DNA from: Lachnospiraceae bacterium
GTDB lineage: Bacteria > Bacillota > Clostridia > Lachnospirales > Anaerotignaceae
Direction: 5' to 3'
Assembly: GCA_003543235.1 (NCBI GenBank)
Contig: DPJA01000006.1
Location: forward strand, 1 to 60,448
DNA: 60,448 nt
How positions within the stretch are numbered: position 1 is the stretch's first letter; each line of letters opens with the position of its first letter. The translations under genes were made by a program, and so were the position numbers. The notes beneath the pieces are model-generated. The model saw nothing but the letters and a program-made list of their open reading frames with translations, had not been told where the DNA came from and searched no databases. Of this stretch, positions 1 through 8,087 are shown in pieces.

Positions 1-25
1 GTTCAGTTTTCAAAGGTCAATGTTT
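1..25 (-). other. rRNA leader-like motif at the left edge
   Basis: The minus strand reads TTGACCTTTGAAAACTGAAC into the left edge. CTTTGAAAACTGAA-type sequence recurs before 16S and 23S rRNA genes in many Firmicutes and is linked to rRNA processing or antitermination. Its place directly downstream of the four stacked promoters supports an rRNA operon starting left of the window. Confidence 0.55.
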
Positions 26-65
26 TCTATCTGTTTGCTTTCAACCGTTGTTGTCAGCGAATATT

Positions 66-452
66 ATCTTACCAAATTTCTTTAAGTTTGTCAACCATTT
101 TTTTGAATTTTTTTCAAACATTTTGTTTCAATGTTTAAATTTTTAAGGTAATTTGTTGAACACCTTTATGGGTGACACGCTTATTTATTATACAGATTTT
201 TCAGAAATTGTCAATACCTTTTTAAAAGTTTTTTTCTTGTCTTTCAAGGCATTTCAGACATTCTTACAAGCCCGCCGTGTAATCTCTTTCAAAACGACAC
301 TTGATATATTATACAGACTTTTCAGAAAATGTCAATACCCTTTTTCAAAAAGTTTTAAGAACATTTAAATCTTCATTTTCTCTCTGTATCTGACCACTCG
401 CCTTTTGCGGTGACACGAATACTTATTATACACGCTTTAATTAAAAAGTCAA
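66..452 (-). promoter_or_regulatory. Four tandem sigma-A promoters, probably rRNA operon promoters
   Basis: Read on the minus strand there are four -35/-10 pairs pointing left. They are TTGACT (447-452) with TATAAT (425-430), TTGACA (330-335) with TATAAT (308-313), TTGACA (209-214) with TATAAT (187-192), and TTGACA (89-94) with TAAGAT (66-71). Spacers are 16, 16, 16 and 17 bases. Two of them are followed by the same CGTGTCACC start region and a third by AAGTGTCG, so the units look duplicated. Stacked near-consensus promoters with G-rich start sites are typical of rRNA operons in Firmicutes. The first bases of the window, read leftwards, give CTTTGAAAACTGAAC, a motif common in rRNA leader and spacer regions. 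The 16S gene itself is outside the window, so the target is inferred. Confidence 0.85.
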
Positions 453-500
453 TAAGTTTTTTTAAGAATCTAATTCATACTTATTTTTTTATATAAAAAC

Positions 501-535
501 AGCCTTAACTGCGGTATTATGCCACAGTTAAGGCT
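501..535 (-). terminator. Rho-independent terminator of the small spore-protein-like gene
   Basis: A 14-base inverted repeat (501-514 and 522-535, one mismatch) forms a stem with a 7-base loop. On the minus strand it is followed by GTTTTTATATAAAAAAA. It lies 37 bases after the stop codon of the small minus-strand gene, and it separates that gene from the rRNA-type promoters. Confidence 0.75.
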
Positions 536-571
536 GCTTCTACTAAAAATAAAGCTTTACTTTACATTGTT

Positions 572-775
572 TTACTTTTGTCCAGAGTTTTTGTTTCCAG
601 TTTTGTTTGCTTTGTTTGTATTGCAGTTTTTGCTCTGCTTGTCAGTGTTAAAATTGTACTCCTGTGCAAATTCTGTTCTATTCATATTTTGTTCAGAATT
701 TTTGCTTGTGCTTGAGCCTGATGTTGTACTTCTGTCAATTTTCTTTTCTGTCTTGTTCTCTGCTTTTTTATCCAT
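572..775 (-). CDS. Small hydrophilic protein, possibly a gamma-type small acid-soluble spore protein
   Basis: This 67-residue protein is almost entirely Lys, Asn, Ser, Thr, Glu and Gln, with no membrane segment or predicted globular core. A central TEFAQEY motif followed by an Asn/Lys/Gln-rich tail resembles the EFA(x)E repeats of gamma-type small acid-soluble spore proteins, which are amino-acid reserves in the spore core. The start is supported by AGGGAGTG seven bases before the ATG. A terminator follows at 501-535, and a sigma-G-like promoter may lie at 835-863. These flanking signals make a real gene likely. The family assignment is a weak inference from composition and one short motif; it could instead be another sporulation or stress protein. 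A plus-strand frame covering the same bases is the spurious complement. Confidence 0.55.
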   Translation of the reverse strand: MDKKAENKTEKKIDRSTTSGSSTSKNSEQNMNRTEFAQEYNFNTDKQSKNCNTNKANKTGNKNSGQK

Positions 776-834
776 TCTAATCCACTCCCTGAATATATTT
801 TTTTTGCAGATTAGTCAACTTCATCTGCAGTAGT

Positions 835-863
835 TATTATTGTTTGTAATTCATTTTTTATTC
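835..863 (-). promoter_or_regulatory. Possible sigma-G-type sporulation promoter
   Basis: The minus strand has GAATA (859-863), a 17-base spacer and AATAATA (835-841). This resembles the forespore sigma-G pattern (GHATR, then CATWHTA), with one mismatch in the -10. It is 60 bases upstream of the small spore-protein-like gene, which fits a forespore gene. AT-rich DNA makes chance matches likely. Confidence 0.3.
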
Positions 864-1040
864 AGGCATATTTTAGATTTTTAAAATTCAATTTGCTCTT
901 CAGCGTATATTGGCATAATTATTATTTGTTCAACCTTAATAATATTACTTTTTATATTATTAAAATTTTTAATGGGGGCAATATATTGAATAACAGATAA
1001 TTAGTCTGCTTTATATCTCAAATATGTTTTTGAATTTAAT
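864..1040. other. AT-rich intergenic spacer
   Basis: This spacer lies between the divergent small spore-protein-like gene and lexA. I see no ORF, stable hairpin or recognisable RNA in it. Confidence 0.6.
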
Positions 1041-1080
1041 CGAACACAAGTTTGAATTTTATAAACTGCTATGTTATACT
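1041..1080 (+). promoter_or_regulatory. lexA promoter with overlapping LexA (Cheo-type) box
   Basis: CGAACACAAGTTTG at 1041-1054 matches the gram-positive SOS box CGAACRNRYGTTYG at all but one position. It overlaps the -35 element TTGAAT (1052-1057), which is 17 bases from TATACT (1075-1080); that -10 also has an upstream TGT, making it an extended -10. A repressor on this box would block RNA polymerase, the expected negative autoregulation of lexA. Confidence 0.85.
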
Positions 1081-1114
1081 CTTTATAATATATAGAAAGC
1101 AACGAGGTGATTGC

Positions 1115-1729
1115 ATGACTGACTTGTCTGTAAAACAAGAACAGATATTAGAATTTATAAAAAAGGAAGTACGCATTAAAGGCTATCCACCTTCAGTACG
1201 TGAAATATGTGAAGGAATTGGTTTAAAATCAACTTCAACTGTTCATGGACATCTTTCCCGTCTAGAGAAAAAAGGATATATTAGACGTGATCCTACGAAA
1301 CCACGTGCAATTGAAGTTCTAAATACAGAGCATATTACAGAATATAATCAAGAATTGGTTCATATTCCCATTGTTGGCACAATAACCGCAGGTACGCCAA
1401 TACTCGCTGTAGAAAATATAGAAGATACATTTCCACTTCCAATTCAATATGTTAATAATGATAATATGTTCATGCTCAAAGTTCGTGGAGAAAGCATGAT
1501 AGAAGCCGGAATTTTTGATAAAGACTTAATTCTTGTTCGTCAGCAACAGTTTGCCGAAAACGGAGATATAGTAGTAGCTCTAATCGAGGACTCCTCCACT
1601 GTTAAAAGATTTTATAAAGAGAAGAATCATATACGTCTGCAACCAGCAAACAGTGCAATGTCGCCTATTATAGTAGACGATTGCACCATACTAGGCAAGG
1701 TTGTTGGTCTTTTCAAAAAATTTAGTTAA
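1115..1729 (+). CDS. lexA: LexA SOS repressor
   Basis: LexA represses SOS genes and self-cleaves when bound to RecA filaments on damaged DNA. The 204-residue length is normal for the family. Residues 1-70 form the winged helix-turn-helix DNA-binding domain. The Ala92-Gly93 cleavage site sits in TITAGTPILA. The catalytic Ser127 (VRGESM) and Lys164 (STVKRF) form the latent protease dyad. I chose the ATG at 1115 because GAGGTGA lies just upstream; a longer in-frame reading from 1052 would start inside the promoter. The gene is followed 23 bases later by nadE and carries its own LexA box at 1041-1054. Confidence 0.97.
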   Translation: MTDLSVKQEQILEFIKKEVRIKGYPPSVREICEGIGLKSTSTVHGHLSRLEKKGYIRRDPTKPRAIEVLNTEHITEYNQELVHIPIVGTITAGTPILAVENIEDTFPLPIQYVNNDNMFMLKVRGESMIEAGIFDKDLILVRQQQFAENGDIVVALIEDSSTVKRFYKEKNHIRLQPANSAMSPIIVDDCTILGKVVGLFKKFS

Positions 1730-1752
1730 TTCATTAAGGAGTGATTTATAAA

Positions 1753-3690
1753 ATGTACGATCTTATTCGTGTTGCTGCTGCAGTGCCAAATCTTGCTGTT
1801 GCCGACACAACTTATAATACAGAAGAAATTATCAGCCTTATAAAAGAAGCTTCAGCTAAAGGTGTAAAAGTTCTTGTATTCCCAGAACTTTGTATTTCAG
1901 CCTATACCTGTGCCGATTTATTTTTTCAATCTCCTCTTTTAAACGCATGTGTGTCATCTCTTGCAAATATAATAGATAAAACACAGACAGTAGATATGGT
2001 CATTGCCGTAAGTCTTCCCATAGCGTGTGATAATCAAACCTTTAACTGCACAGTTGTGCTTAATAAAGGAAAAATACTTGGCATCGTTCCTAAAACATAC
2101 CTTCCTAATTATAATGAATTTTATGAAGAACGATGGTTTTCGTCCTCTGCGGATTTAGTTTCAAAAGAGATAACGCTGTGTGGTCAAACTGTTCCCATAG
2201 GAAATGACCTGATTTTCACTTCGCAAAATGTGCCAAACCTTTCAATAGGAATAGAAATATGCGAAGATTTGTGGGCACCAATACCACCTAGCAGTTATCT
2301 TGCCATGGGTGGTGCAACAGTTATTCTTAATCCATCTGCAAGTAATGAACTTGCAACAAAACACGAATATAGAAGGTCCTTGGTTTCCCATCAGTCTGCA
2401 AATACTATTTCCGCATATATATATGCTTCTGCAAGCGTTGGAGAATCCACACAGGATTTAGTTTTCAGTGGACATAGTATGATATGCGAAAATGGTTCGC
2501 TTTTTAAGGAAAGTAAACGTTTTTCAAAAGAACGCCAACTTATTGTAGCCGATGTAGATTTAGAGCAGCTTGCCAATGACCGAAAAAAGAACACCACGTT
2601 TATGGCTCATAAAAAAGCTTTTGGTCTGCCATATTTCCGCACTATTTATTTTGAAATAGAAAAAACAATAAATGATACCTTAGAACGCAATATTATTAGA
2701 AAACCATTTGTTCCAAAAGACGACCATAAGCTTAATGAACGCTGTAGTGATATTTTTAATATCCAGCTTTCTGGGCTAGCAAAGCGATTTGTCCATACCC
2801 ACGCAAAATCTCTTGTAATTGGAATTTCAGGCGGACTGGATTCAACTTTGGCACTTTTGGTTGCTGCAAAAGCCTGCGACTATATAGGTGTTTCACGAAA
2901 AAGTATTATAGGTGTAACAATGCCAGGCTTTGGCACAACCGATCGGACATATAATAACGCTGTAAATCTTATGAATGCCCTTGGAATAACCACTAAAGAA
3001 ATTTCAATAAAAGCCGCTAGCCTTCAGCATTTTAAAGATATTGACCATAATGTAAATATCCATAACGTAACCTATGAAAATACACAGGCACGTGAAAGAA
3101 CACAAATTCTTATGGATTTGGCAAATAAAGAAAACGGACTTGTTGTAGGCACTGGTGATTTGTCGGAGCTTGCTTTAGGTTGGGCAACGTATAATGGTGA
3201 CCATATGTCAATGTATGGAGTAAATAGCGGCGTTCCAAAAACGCTGGTGCGTGTTCTAGTAAATTACGTAGCAATCTCTGGTAATCTTGACGAAGCTTCA
3301 AAAACAATTTTGCTGGATATATTAGATACACCTGTAAGCCCAGAGCTGCTTCCACCTGATAAAAATGGAGAAATCAATCAAAAAACTGAAGATATAGTGG
3401 GCCCCTATGAGCTTCACGATTTTTTCCTGTATTATATAGTTCGCTTTGGCTTTTCACCTGGGAAAATTATGTATTTTGCAGAAAATGCCTTTGCAGATGT
3501 TTATTCAAAAGAAATAATTTTAAAATGGCTAAAAAACTTTTATCGTCGTTTCTTCAATCAGCAGTTTAAGCGTTCATGCCTGCCAGATGGTCCAAAGGTT
3601 GGTACAATAAATCTTTCTCCTCGTGGTGACTGGCGTATGCCAAGTGATGCAATAGGAAAAATTTGGATTGACGAAGTAGAAAAGCTATAG
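1753..3690 (+). CDS. nadE: Glutamine-dependent NAD+ synthetase
   Basis: It converts nicotinic acid adenine dinucleotide to NAD+ using ATP and ammonia released from glutamine. The protein has 645 residues, as expected for the two-domain form. An N-terminal nitrilase-type glutaminase domain shows the Glu45-Lys114-Cys170 triad (FPELC, VPKTY, EICEDLW). A C-terminal synthetase domain has the ATP-binding PP-loop GISGGLDST. The AAGGAG site at 1736-1741 overlaps a GTG at 1741, so the ATG at 1753 is the better start. It lies just downstream of lexA, and co-transcription is possible. A hairpin (3697-3717) follows the stop. Confidence 0.96.
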   Translation: MYDLIRVAAAVPNLAVADTTYNTEEIISLIKEASAKGVKVLVFPELCISAYTCADLFFQSPLLNACVSSLANIIDKTQTVDMVIAVSLPIACDNQTFNCTVVLNKGKILGIVPKTYLPNYNEFYEERWFSSSADLVSKEITLCGQTVPIGNDLIFTSQNVPNLSIGIEICEDLWAPIPPSSYLAMGGATVILNPSASNELATKHEYRRSLVSHQSANTISAYIYASASVGESTQDLVFSGHSMICENGSLFKESKRFSKERQLIVADVDLEQLANDRKKNTTFMAHKKAFGLPYFRTIYFEIEKTINDTLERNIIRKPFVPKDDHKLNERCSDIFNIQLSGLAKRFVHTHAKSLVIGISGGLDSTLALLVAAKACDYIGVSRKSIIGVTMPGFGTTDRTYNNAVNLMNALGITTKEISIKAASLQHFKDIDHNVNIHNVTYENTQARERTQILMDLANKENGLVVGTGDLSELALGWATYNGDHMSMYGVNSGVPKTLVRVLVNYVAISGNLDEASKTILLDILDTPVSPELLPPDKNGEINQKTEDIVGPYELHDFFLYYIVRFGFSPGKIMYFAENAFADVYSKEIILKWLKNFYRRFFNQQFKRSCLPDGPKVGTINLSPRGDWRMPSDAIGKIWIDEVEKL

Positions 3691-3696
3691 CCCATT

Positions 3697-3717
3697 GCCA
3701 ACATAATTTGTGTTGGC
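3697..3717 (+). terminator. Hairpin after nadE, weak terminator
   Basis: GCCAACA and TGTTGGC form a perfect 7-base-pair stem with a 7-base loop. Only a mixed TACATATCTATTTG tract follows instead of a clean U-run, so termination would be partial. It separates nadE from the next gene. Confidence 0.4.
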
Positions 3718-3753
3718 TACATATCTATTTGTATTTATAAGGAGGAAATGAAA

Positions 3754-4623
3754 ATGTGGAACAGAATAGAACTAAAGGAACGTGGAAAGGCAAGCTTTAA
3801 AAAAGCGTATGGCACAGCCATTGCAGTTTGCCTTATCCTTTCAGTCATAAGTGGAATTTTCACAACTGTCAAAACTTCAACAAATAAAACGCAGCAACCA
3901 CATATAGTTCAGCAGACTGAAAATATAAAAGATTCTTTTTTAAATATTGCAGATAAAGCAGTGCGTTTTTCTGTTCCTGTAATTTCCAGCTCTGGGTTAA
4001 ACAGAAGTGGAATCAATGCAATTGTACCATTAATCACAAGCGGTACAGCTTTTGCCACTATCATTTTAACACTTTGTGCGGTTCTTGCCACACTAATATT
4101 GCACTTTGTAGTATTAGTTCCACTTCTCATAGGAAGCAATAGGTTTTTTATGAAACTTAGAGATAATAAAAGCACCCAACTAAATAATATTCTTTATATT
4201 TATGAACAGGGCAAATTTGCAAACGCTGTTTTAATTATGGTTTTGATGTCTGTCTATACACTTTTATGGACAATGCTTTTAATAATTCCAGGTATAATTA
4301 AATTTTATGAATATAGAATGATACCATACATATTATCTGAAAATCCAGGTATTAAACCAAGCCGAGCCTTTAAACTCAGTAAAGAAATGATGTCTGGAAA
4401 TAAAATGGATTTATTTTTACTTGATTTGTCTTTTATGGGATGGTATTTTCTTTCATATTTCACCCTTGGGCTTTTAAATATCCTTTATGTTAATCCATAT
4501 GTAAATGCTACTAATGCTGAACTCTATTCTGTATTGCGTGAAGATGTTCTTAATAGAGATATAGCAGATGAAATAGATTTGCCAGGCTTTAGTGAAATAG
4601 ATACTCTTGATATAATAATGTAA
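3754..4623 (+). CDS. DUF975 family integral membrane protein
   Basis: The protein has 289 residues with about five hydrophobic segments. Its N-terminus MWNRIELKERGKASFKKAY is the typical signature of the DUF975 family: a short basic segment, then a first membrane helix. The family is widespread in Firmicutes and its function is unknown. AAGGAGG at 3739-3745 is eight bases from the ATG at 3754; an ATG at 3748 is too close to it. A long loop follows the first helix, and further helices lie around residues 95-130, 155-185 and 225-250. The gene stands alone and ends at a bidirectional terminator shared with the converging YbjQ-family gene. Confidence 0.75.
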   Translation: MWNRIELKERGKASFKKAYGTAIAVCLILSVISGIFTTVKTSTNKTQQPHIVQQTENIKDSFLNIADKAVRFSVPVISSSGLNRSGINAIVPLITSGTAFATIILTLCAVLATLILHFVVLVPLLIGSNRFFMKLRDNKSTQLNNILYIYEQGKFANAVLIMVLMSVYTLLWTMLLIIPGIIKFYEYRMIPYILSENPGIKPSRAFKLSKEMMSGNKMDLFLLDLSFMGWYFLSYFTLGLLNILYVNPYVNATNAELYSVLREDVLNRDIADEIDLPGFSEIDTLDIIM

Positions 4624-4636
4624 ATTTCAAAATCAA

Positions 4637-4692
4637 AAAGACCATGGTCAGCGTTGTTTCAAACTTCGCAATCCACGGTCTTTTCCTTTTTT
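4637..4692. terminator. Bidirectional terminator between converging genes
   Basis: AAAGACCATGG (4637-4647) pairs with CCACGGTCTTT (4673-4683), with one imperfect pair. The plus side ends in TTTTCCTTTTTT and the minus side in CTTTTTGATTTTG, so it can serve both the DUF975 gene and the YbjQ-family gene. Confidence 0.75.
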
Positions 4693-5002
4693 ATTTAAAT
4701 TTAACAGCAGTTCCAAAAGCTAATACCTCGCTTGCCGCCTGCATAACAGATGAAGATGTATACCTCACATTGATAACAGCATCTGCATTCATCCTTCTTG
4801 CCTCGTCAGCCATTCTTTCCTCCGCCACACGTCTAGCATCTTCTATCATTTCTGTGTAGCCCTTTATCTCGCCGCCAACAATAGTTTTAATTCCCGCCGC
4901 AAGGTCCCTGCCTATATTTTTAGACTGCACCGTACAGCCTTTTACAATACCAAGCAGCTCAAATTCTTTTCCAGGTATATAATCTACATTTACAATAATC
5001 AT
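4691..5002 (-). CDS. YbjQ/UPF0145 family protein
   Basis: This 103-residue protein covers the whole YbjQ (UPF0145, PF01906) domain. Visible family features are the Gly-rich NIGRDLAAGIKTIVGGEIKGY segment (in two overlapping blocks), the following amphipathic helix ending in EARRMNADAVINVRY, and the closing EVLAFGTAVK strand. Members form pentameric rings; a heavy-metal-binding role was once proposed but is unproven. The gene is monocistronic, between a bidirectional terminator and the ispH terminator region. Confidence 0.85.
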   Translation of the reverse strand: MIIVNVDYIPGKEFELLGIVKGCTVQSKNIGRDLAAGIKTIVGGEIKGYTEMIEDARRVAEERMADEARRMNADAVINVRYTSSSVMQAASEVLAFGTAVKFK

Positions 5003-5031
5003 GATGTAACCACCTTTTTTATTATATAATT

Positions 5032-5060
5032 ACAACCACCGACATAATGTCGGTGGTTGT
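5032..5060 (-). terminator. Terminator-like hairpin after ispH-rpsA
   Basis: A perfect inverted repeat, ACAACCACCGACAT with ATGTCGGTGGTTGT, lies 20 bases past the ispH-rpsA stop. On the minus strand it is followed by AATTATATAATAAAAAA, which is not a clean U-run. The strong 14-base-pair stem still suggests a transcript end. Confidence 0.6.
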
Positions 5061-5079
5061 GGTTGTTTAATACTTTGAA

Positions 5080-7032
5080 TTATTCAGCTTCAGTTTCAGT
5101 TGCTTCTTCTTCAGGAGCTTCTGCTTCTCTTTTGCTAAGGCTTATTTTTTTAGCCTCTGCATTTACTTCAAGAACCTTAACCTTGATGATTTCGCCAATT
5201 TTAAGTTCATCTTCAGGTTTAACAACGTGCTTATTAGCAATCTGAGAAATATGAACTAAACCGTCAACGCCAACTTCAAGCTCAACAAATGCACCAAAAG
5301 GTACCATTCTAACTACTTTACCTTCAACGATTGAACCTACAGCATATTTTTCAGCTGCACCAACCCATGGGTTAGCAGATACATCTTTAAGTGAAAGAGA
5401 AATCTTGCCCTTTTCCTTATCAGCATCAAGAACAACAGCCTCAACTTTGTCGCCTTCTTTAAGCACTTCTCTTGGATTTGTAATACGTCCCCAGCTCATT
5501 TCAGAAATGTGGATAAGACCATCAATGCCGCCAAGGTTAACAAATGCACCAAAGTCAGTAAGTCTGCTTACAGTACCTGTAACCTTCTTGCCTGCTTCAA
5601 TAGTAGAGAATAATGCTTCTTTCTTAGCTACGTTTTCTTTTTCAATAAGAGCTTTACGTCCACCAATTATACGACGTTTTGTTCTATCAAGCTCAATGAT
5701 ATTAAAGTTAATTGTCTGACCTTTGTACACACTAAGGTCTTCAACAAATCTGTTAGAAACCTGTGAAGAAGGAATAAATACTCTAACACCGTTAACAACA
5801 GCAATAAGGCCACCCTTAACCACTTCAGTTACCTTGCCTTCAATAACTTGTTTGTCATCAAACGCTTTCTGTAAATCATCCATACCCTTCATAGATTCAA
5901 TGCGTTTCTTTGAAAGAAGAACGTTTCCATCTCCATCGTTTACACGTACAACAAACACTTCAATTTCATCGCCAAGACTAACTTCATGGCTTGGAATAAC
6001 TGTTGCATCGCTGCTGTATTCTCCTCTAGGGATAATACCATCTGATTTGTATCCAAGGTTAACTGAAACTTCTTCATTAGAAATCTGAATAACAGTTCCC
6101 TTAACCACATCACCTGTATGTAAAGTCACTAAAGACTCATCAAGCATCTGCTGAAAAGTCAGTTCCTCTTCCCCTTCGATTTTTTCTACTGCATCATTTT
6201 GAATTTCATTCATAACGCTAATAACCTCCTTTATTATTGCCGATGGTGTTGACGCACCAGCAGTTATACCAATTTTATCATTTCTGTTGAAAATATTCAA
6301 CACCAAATCTTCAAAACTTTCAACATTATACGTATTATAGCAATTTTTTTTACAAATTTCGTATAATTTTTGTGTATTTGAACTGTTTTTGTCGCCTATG
6401 ACAATCATTTTATCCATTAATTTGGATATTTCTATTGCTTCTTTTTGGCGTTCATCTGTTGCTGAACAGATGGTATTGTATATTTTAGCATCAATTTTTC
6501 TTTCTCGTAATACACTTACTATGTTGTTAAATTTGTTTCTTCTAAAGGTAGTCTGCACCACAACTGAGTATTTCTCATTTTGTTTTAGCTCTAAATTTTT
6601 AGCCTCATCCAAACTTTCAACGATTATTGCATCATTGTTGCACCAGCCGTTTATGCCCATAACCTCTGGGTGTATTCTGCTGCCAACAATTATTATTTTA
6701 CTACCCGCTTCATAATCCTTATGCACAATGTTGTGTATCTTTTTTACAAAGGGACAGGTTCCATCAATTATATTCAAACCTTTTTTTTCTATTGCCTTAT
6801 ATACATCTTCTCCCACCCCATGAGAGCGAAGAACGATAGTGCCTTCATCAATTCCGTCCAAATTATCAATGCTTTCTACACCATGTTTTTTCAAATTATC
6901 AGTTACTGTTTTGTTGTGTATAATAGGTCCATAAGTGTACAGTGTTCCATTTCCAATGGCGTTATAAACTGCCTCAATGGCTCTGTTAACACCAAAGCAA
7001 AACCCAGCCGATTTTGCAACCGTTATTTTCAT
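5080..7032 (-). CDS. ispH: IspH (HMBPP reductase) fused to ribosomal protein S1 domains
   Basis: The 650-residue fusion is characteristic of Clostridia. Residues 1 to about 285 are 4-hydroxy-3-methylbut-2-enyl diphosphate reductase, the last MEP-pathway step giving IPP and DMAPP. It has the three Fe-S cysteines in AGFCFG (Cys12), DGTCPFVK and TICSATDERQ. From about residue 300 there are four S1 RNA-binding OB folds, beginning near GDVVKGTVI, VIEGKVTEV, GKKVTGTVS and GSIVEGKVV, then an acidic Glu-rich tail. The third and fourth repeats match best, with the FGAFV and DGLIHIS/DGLVHIS motifs. Its start overlaps the cmk stop by 4 bases, so the two are translationally coupled. Whether the S1 part acts on ribosomes is not established here. 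Confidence 0.95.
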   Translation of the reverse strand: MKITVAKSAGFCFGVNRAIEAVYNAIGNGTLYTYGPIIHNKTVTDNLKKHGVESIDNLDGIDEGTIVLRSHGVGEDVYKAIEKKGLNIIDGTCPFVKKIHNIVHKDYEAGSKIIIVGSRIHPEVMGINGWCNNDAIIVESLDEAKNLELKQNEKYSVVVQTTFRRNKFNNIVSVLRERKIDAKIYNTICSATDERQKEAIEISKLMDKMIVIGDKNSSNTQKLYEICKKNCYNTYNVESFEDLVLNIFNRNDKIGITAGASTPSAIIKEVISVMNEIQNDAVEKIEGEEELTFQQMLDESLVTLHTGDVVKGTVIQISNEEVSVNLGYKSDGIIPRGEYSSDATVIPSHEVSLGDEIEVFVVRVNDGDGNVLLSKKRIESMKGMDDLQKAFDDKQVIEGKVTEVVKGGLIAVVNGVRVFIPSSQVSNRFVEDLSVYKGQTINFNIIELDRTKRRIIGGRKALIEKENVAKKEALFSTIEAGKKVTGTVSRLTDFGAFVNLGGIDGLIHISEMSWGRITNPREVLKEGDKVEAVVLDADKEKGKISLSLKDVSANPWVGAAEKYAVGSIVEGKVVRMVPFGAFVELEVGVDGLVHISQIANKHVVKPEDELKIGEIIKVKVLEVNAEAKKISLSKREAEAPEEEATETEAE

Positions 7033-7712
7033 TTTCGAGCCTCCAACAGCTTTTTTTCTTTAGTTTTAATAATTTCTGAAACAACCTCGTCAATATCCAT
7101 GTTAGTAGTGTCAACTTCTATGGCATCGTCAGCTTTTTTCAACGGATTGTGTTCTCTTGACATATCATTTTCATCTCTAAAAATTATTTGCTTTCTAACC
7201 TCATCAAGGTCAGCATTAATTCCATTGCTCTCCAACTCGCCAAAACGACGTTTAGCTCTTTCCTCAACGCTTGCGTTAAGATAAATTTTCACACGAGCAT
7301 TTGTCAAAACATTTGTGCCAATATCACGTCCGTCCATTATTACAGACGTTCCTTTTGCAAGTTCTCGCTGAATTTCCACAAGTTTTTCTCTTACTGCCAG
7401 TATAAGCCCCACATCAGACGCACCTTGACCAACCTCTTGAGTTCTTATTTTCCCTGTTACGTCTTCATCCTCAAGAAATATTTTTTGCAATCCATTTTCA
7501 AGTGCTATCCTAATTTTTATTTTAGGCAAAATTGCGGTTACGGCAACTTCATCAGTAGTTTCAATACCATTTCTAATGCAAAAAAGTGCAACGGCTCTGT
7601 ACATAGCCCCTGTGTCTACATATATTATGCCCAATTTTTCAGAAATTATTTTAGCAACCGTACTTTTTCCACTTCCCGCAGGTCCGTCTATTGCTATCGA
7701 AAAGTTTTCCAT
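7029..7712 (-). CDS. cmk: Cytidylate kinase
   Basis: It phosphorylates CMP and dCMP with ATP. At 227 residues it is the usual length. The P-loop GPAGSGKST is near the N-terminus, and the family's DGRDIGTNVL and later KRRFGEL segments are present. The ATG at 7712 is seven bases from GGGGG; the GTG just before it is less well placed. It follows aroH by 15 bases and overlaps ispH-rpsA by 4, an arrangement common in Clostridia. Confidence 0.95.
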   Translation of the reverse strand: MENFSIAIDGPAGSGKSTVAKIISEKLGIIYVDTGAMYRAVALFCIRNGIETTDEVAVTAILPKIKIRIALENGLQKIFLEDEDVTGKIRTQEVGQGASDVGLILAVREKLVEIQRELAKGTSVIMDGRDIGTNVLTNARVKIYLNASVEERAKRRFGELESNGINADLDEVRKQIIFRDENDMSREHNPLKKADDAIEVDTTNMDIDEVVSEIIKTKEKKLLEARK

Positions 7713-7727
7713 CACAATTCCCCCGTA

Positions 7728-8084
7728 TTATCGTTTAAGGTCAGGCCTAAGCTTTTGGGCTTCCCCTAAAAATATATGCAAAGCATTTTTTTGTTTTTTG
7801 TCACTCTCTGCCATAACCGTAACTCTAATGCACTTTTCCATGCTTTCCTTAACGTACATTTCCTGAAAGCACATAAGTGCCGCATCGGTAATGCCAATAG
7901 ACCTTGCACTAACGGCAGGATACACCTTGTACAAATCCTTTGTAGCAGAAAAAAATATTGCTGTTATGTCCTCTGTTTCAAGGCTGTTTTCTTTAATAAT
8001 TTCCAAAAGCAGTTCCTTGGTTTTTGCCAAAATATCATCCTTGGTATTTTCTGCAGTTATTGCACCTCTTATACAAATATTCAT
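7728..8084 (-). CDS. aroH: Chorismate mutase, AroH type
   Basis: The 118-residue protein matches the monofunctional AroH class, which forms trimers and converts chorismate to prephenate for Phe and Tyr synthesis. Visible features are the N-terminal IRGAITAENT with the active-site Arg, the central SATKDLYKVYPAVSAR, and the CIRVTV strand carrying the second active-site Arg. No other aromatic pathway gene is nearby. It is 3 bases after the BaiN-like gene and shortly before cmk, in one operon. Confidence 0.92.
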   Translation of the reverse strand: MNICIRGAITAENTKDDILAKTKELLLEIIKENSLETEDITAIFFSATKDLYKVYPAVSARSIGITDAALMCFQEMYVKESMEKCIRVTVMAESDKKQKNALHIFLGEAQKLRPDLKR

Positions 8085-8087
8085 TTA

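Noticed and set aside
519..833. 104-residue plus-strand ORF opposite the small spore-like gene
   Set aside because: It is Leu/Phe-rich only because it is the complement of Lys/Asn codons, it has no ribosome binding site, and it runs through the terminator.
3110..3355. 81-residue minus-strand ORF inside nadE
   Set aside because: It is a shadow of conserved NadE codons without a ribosome binding site or family features.
5080..7032. IspH-S1 as a frameshift or assembly artefact
   Set aside because: The two parts are in one clean frame and this fusion is well known in Clostridia.
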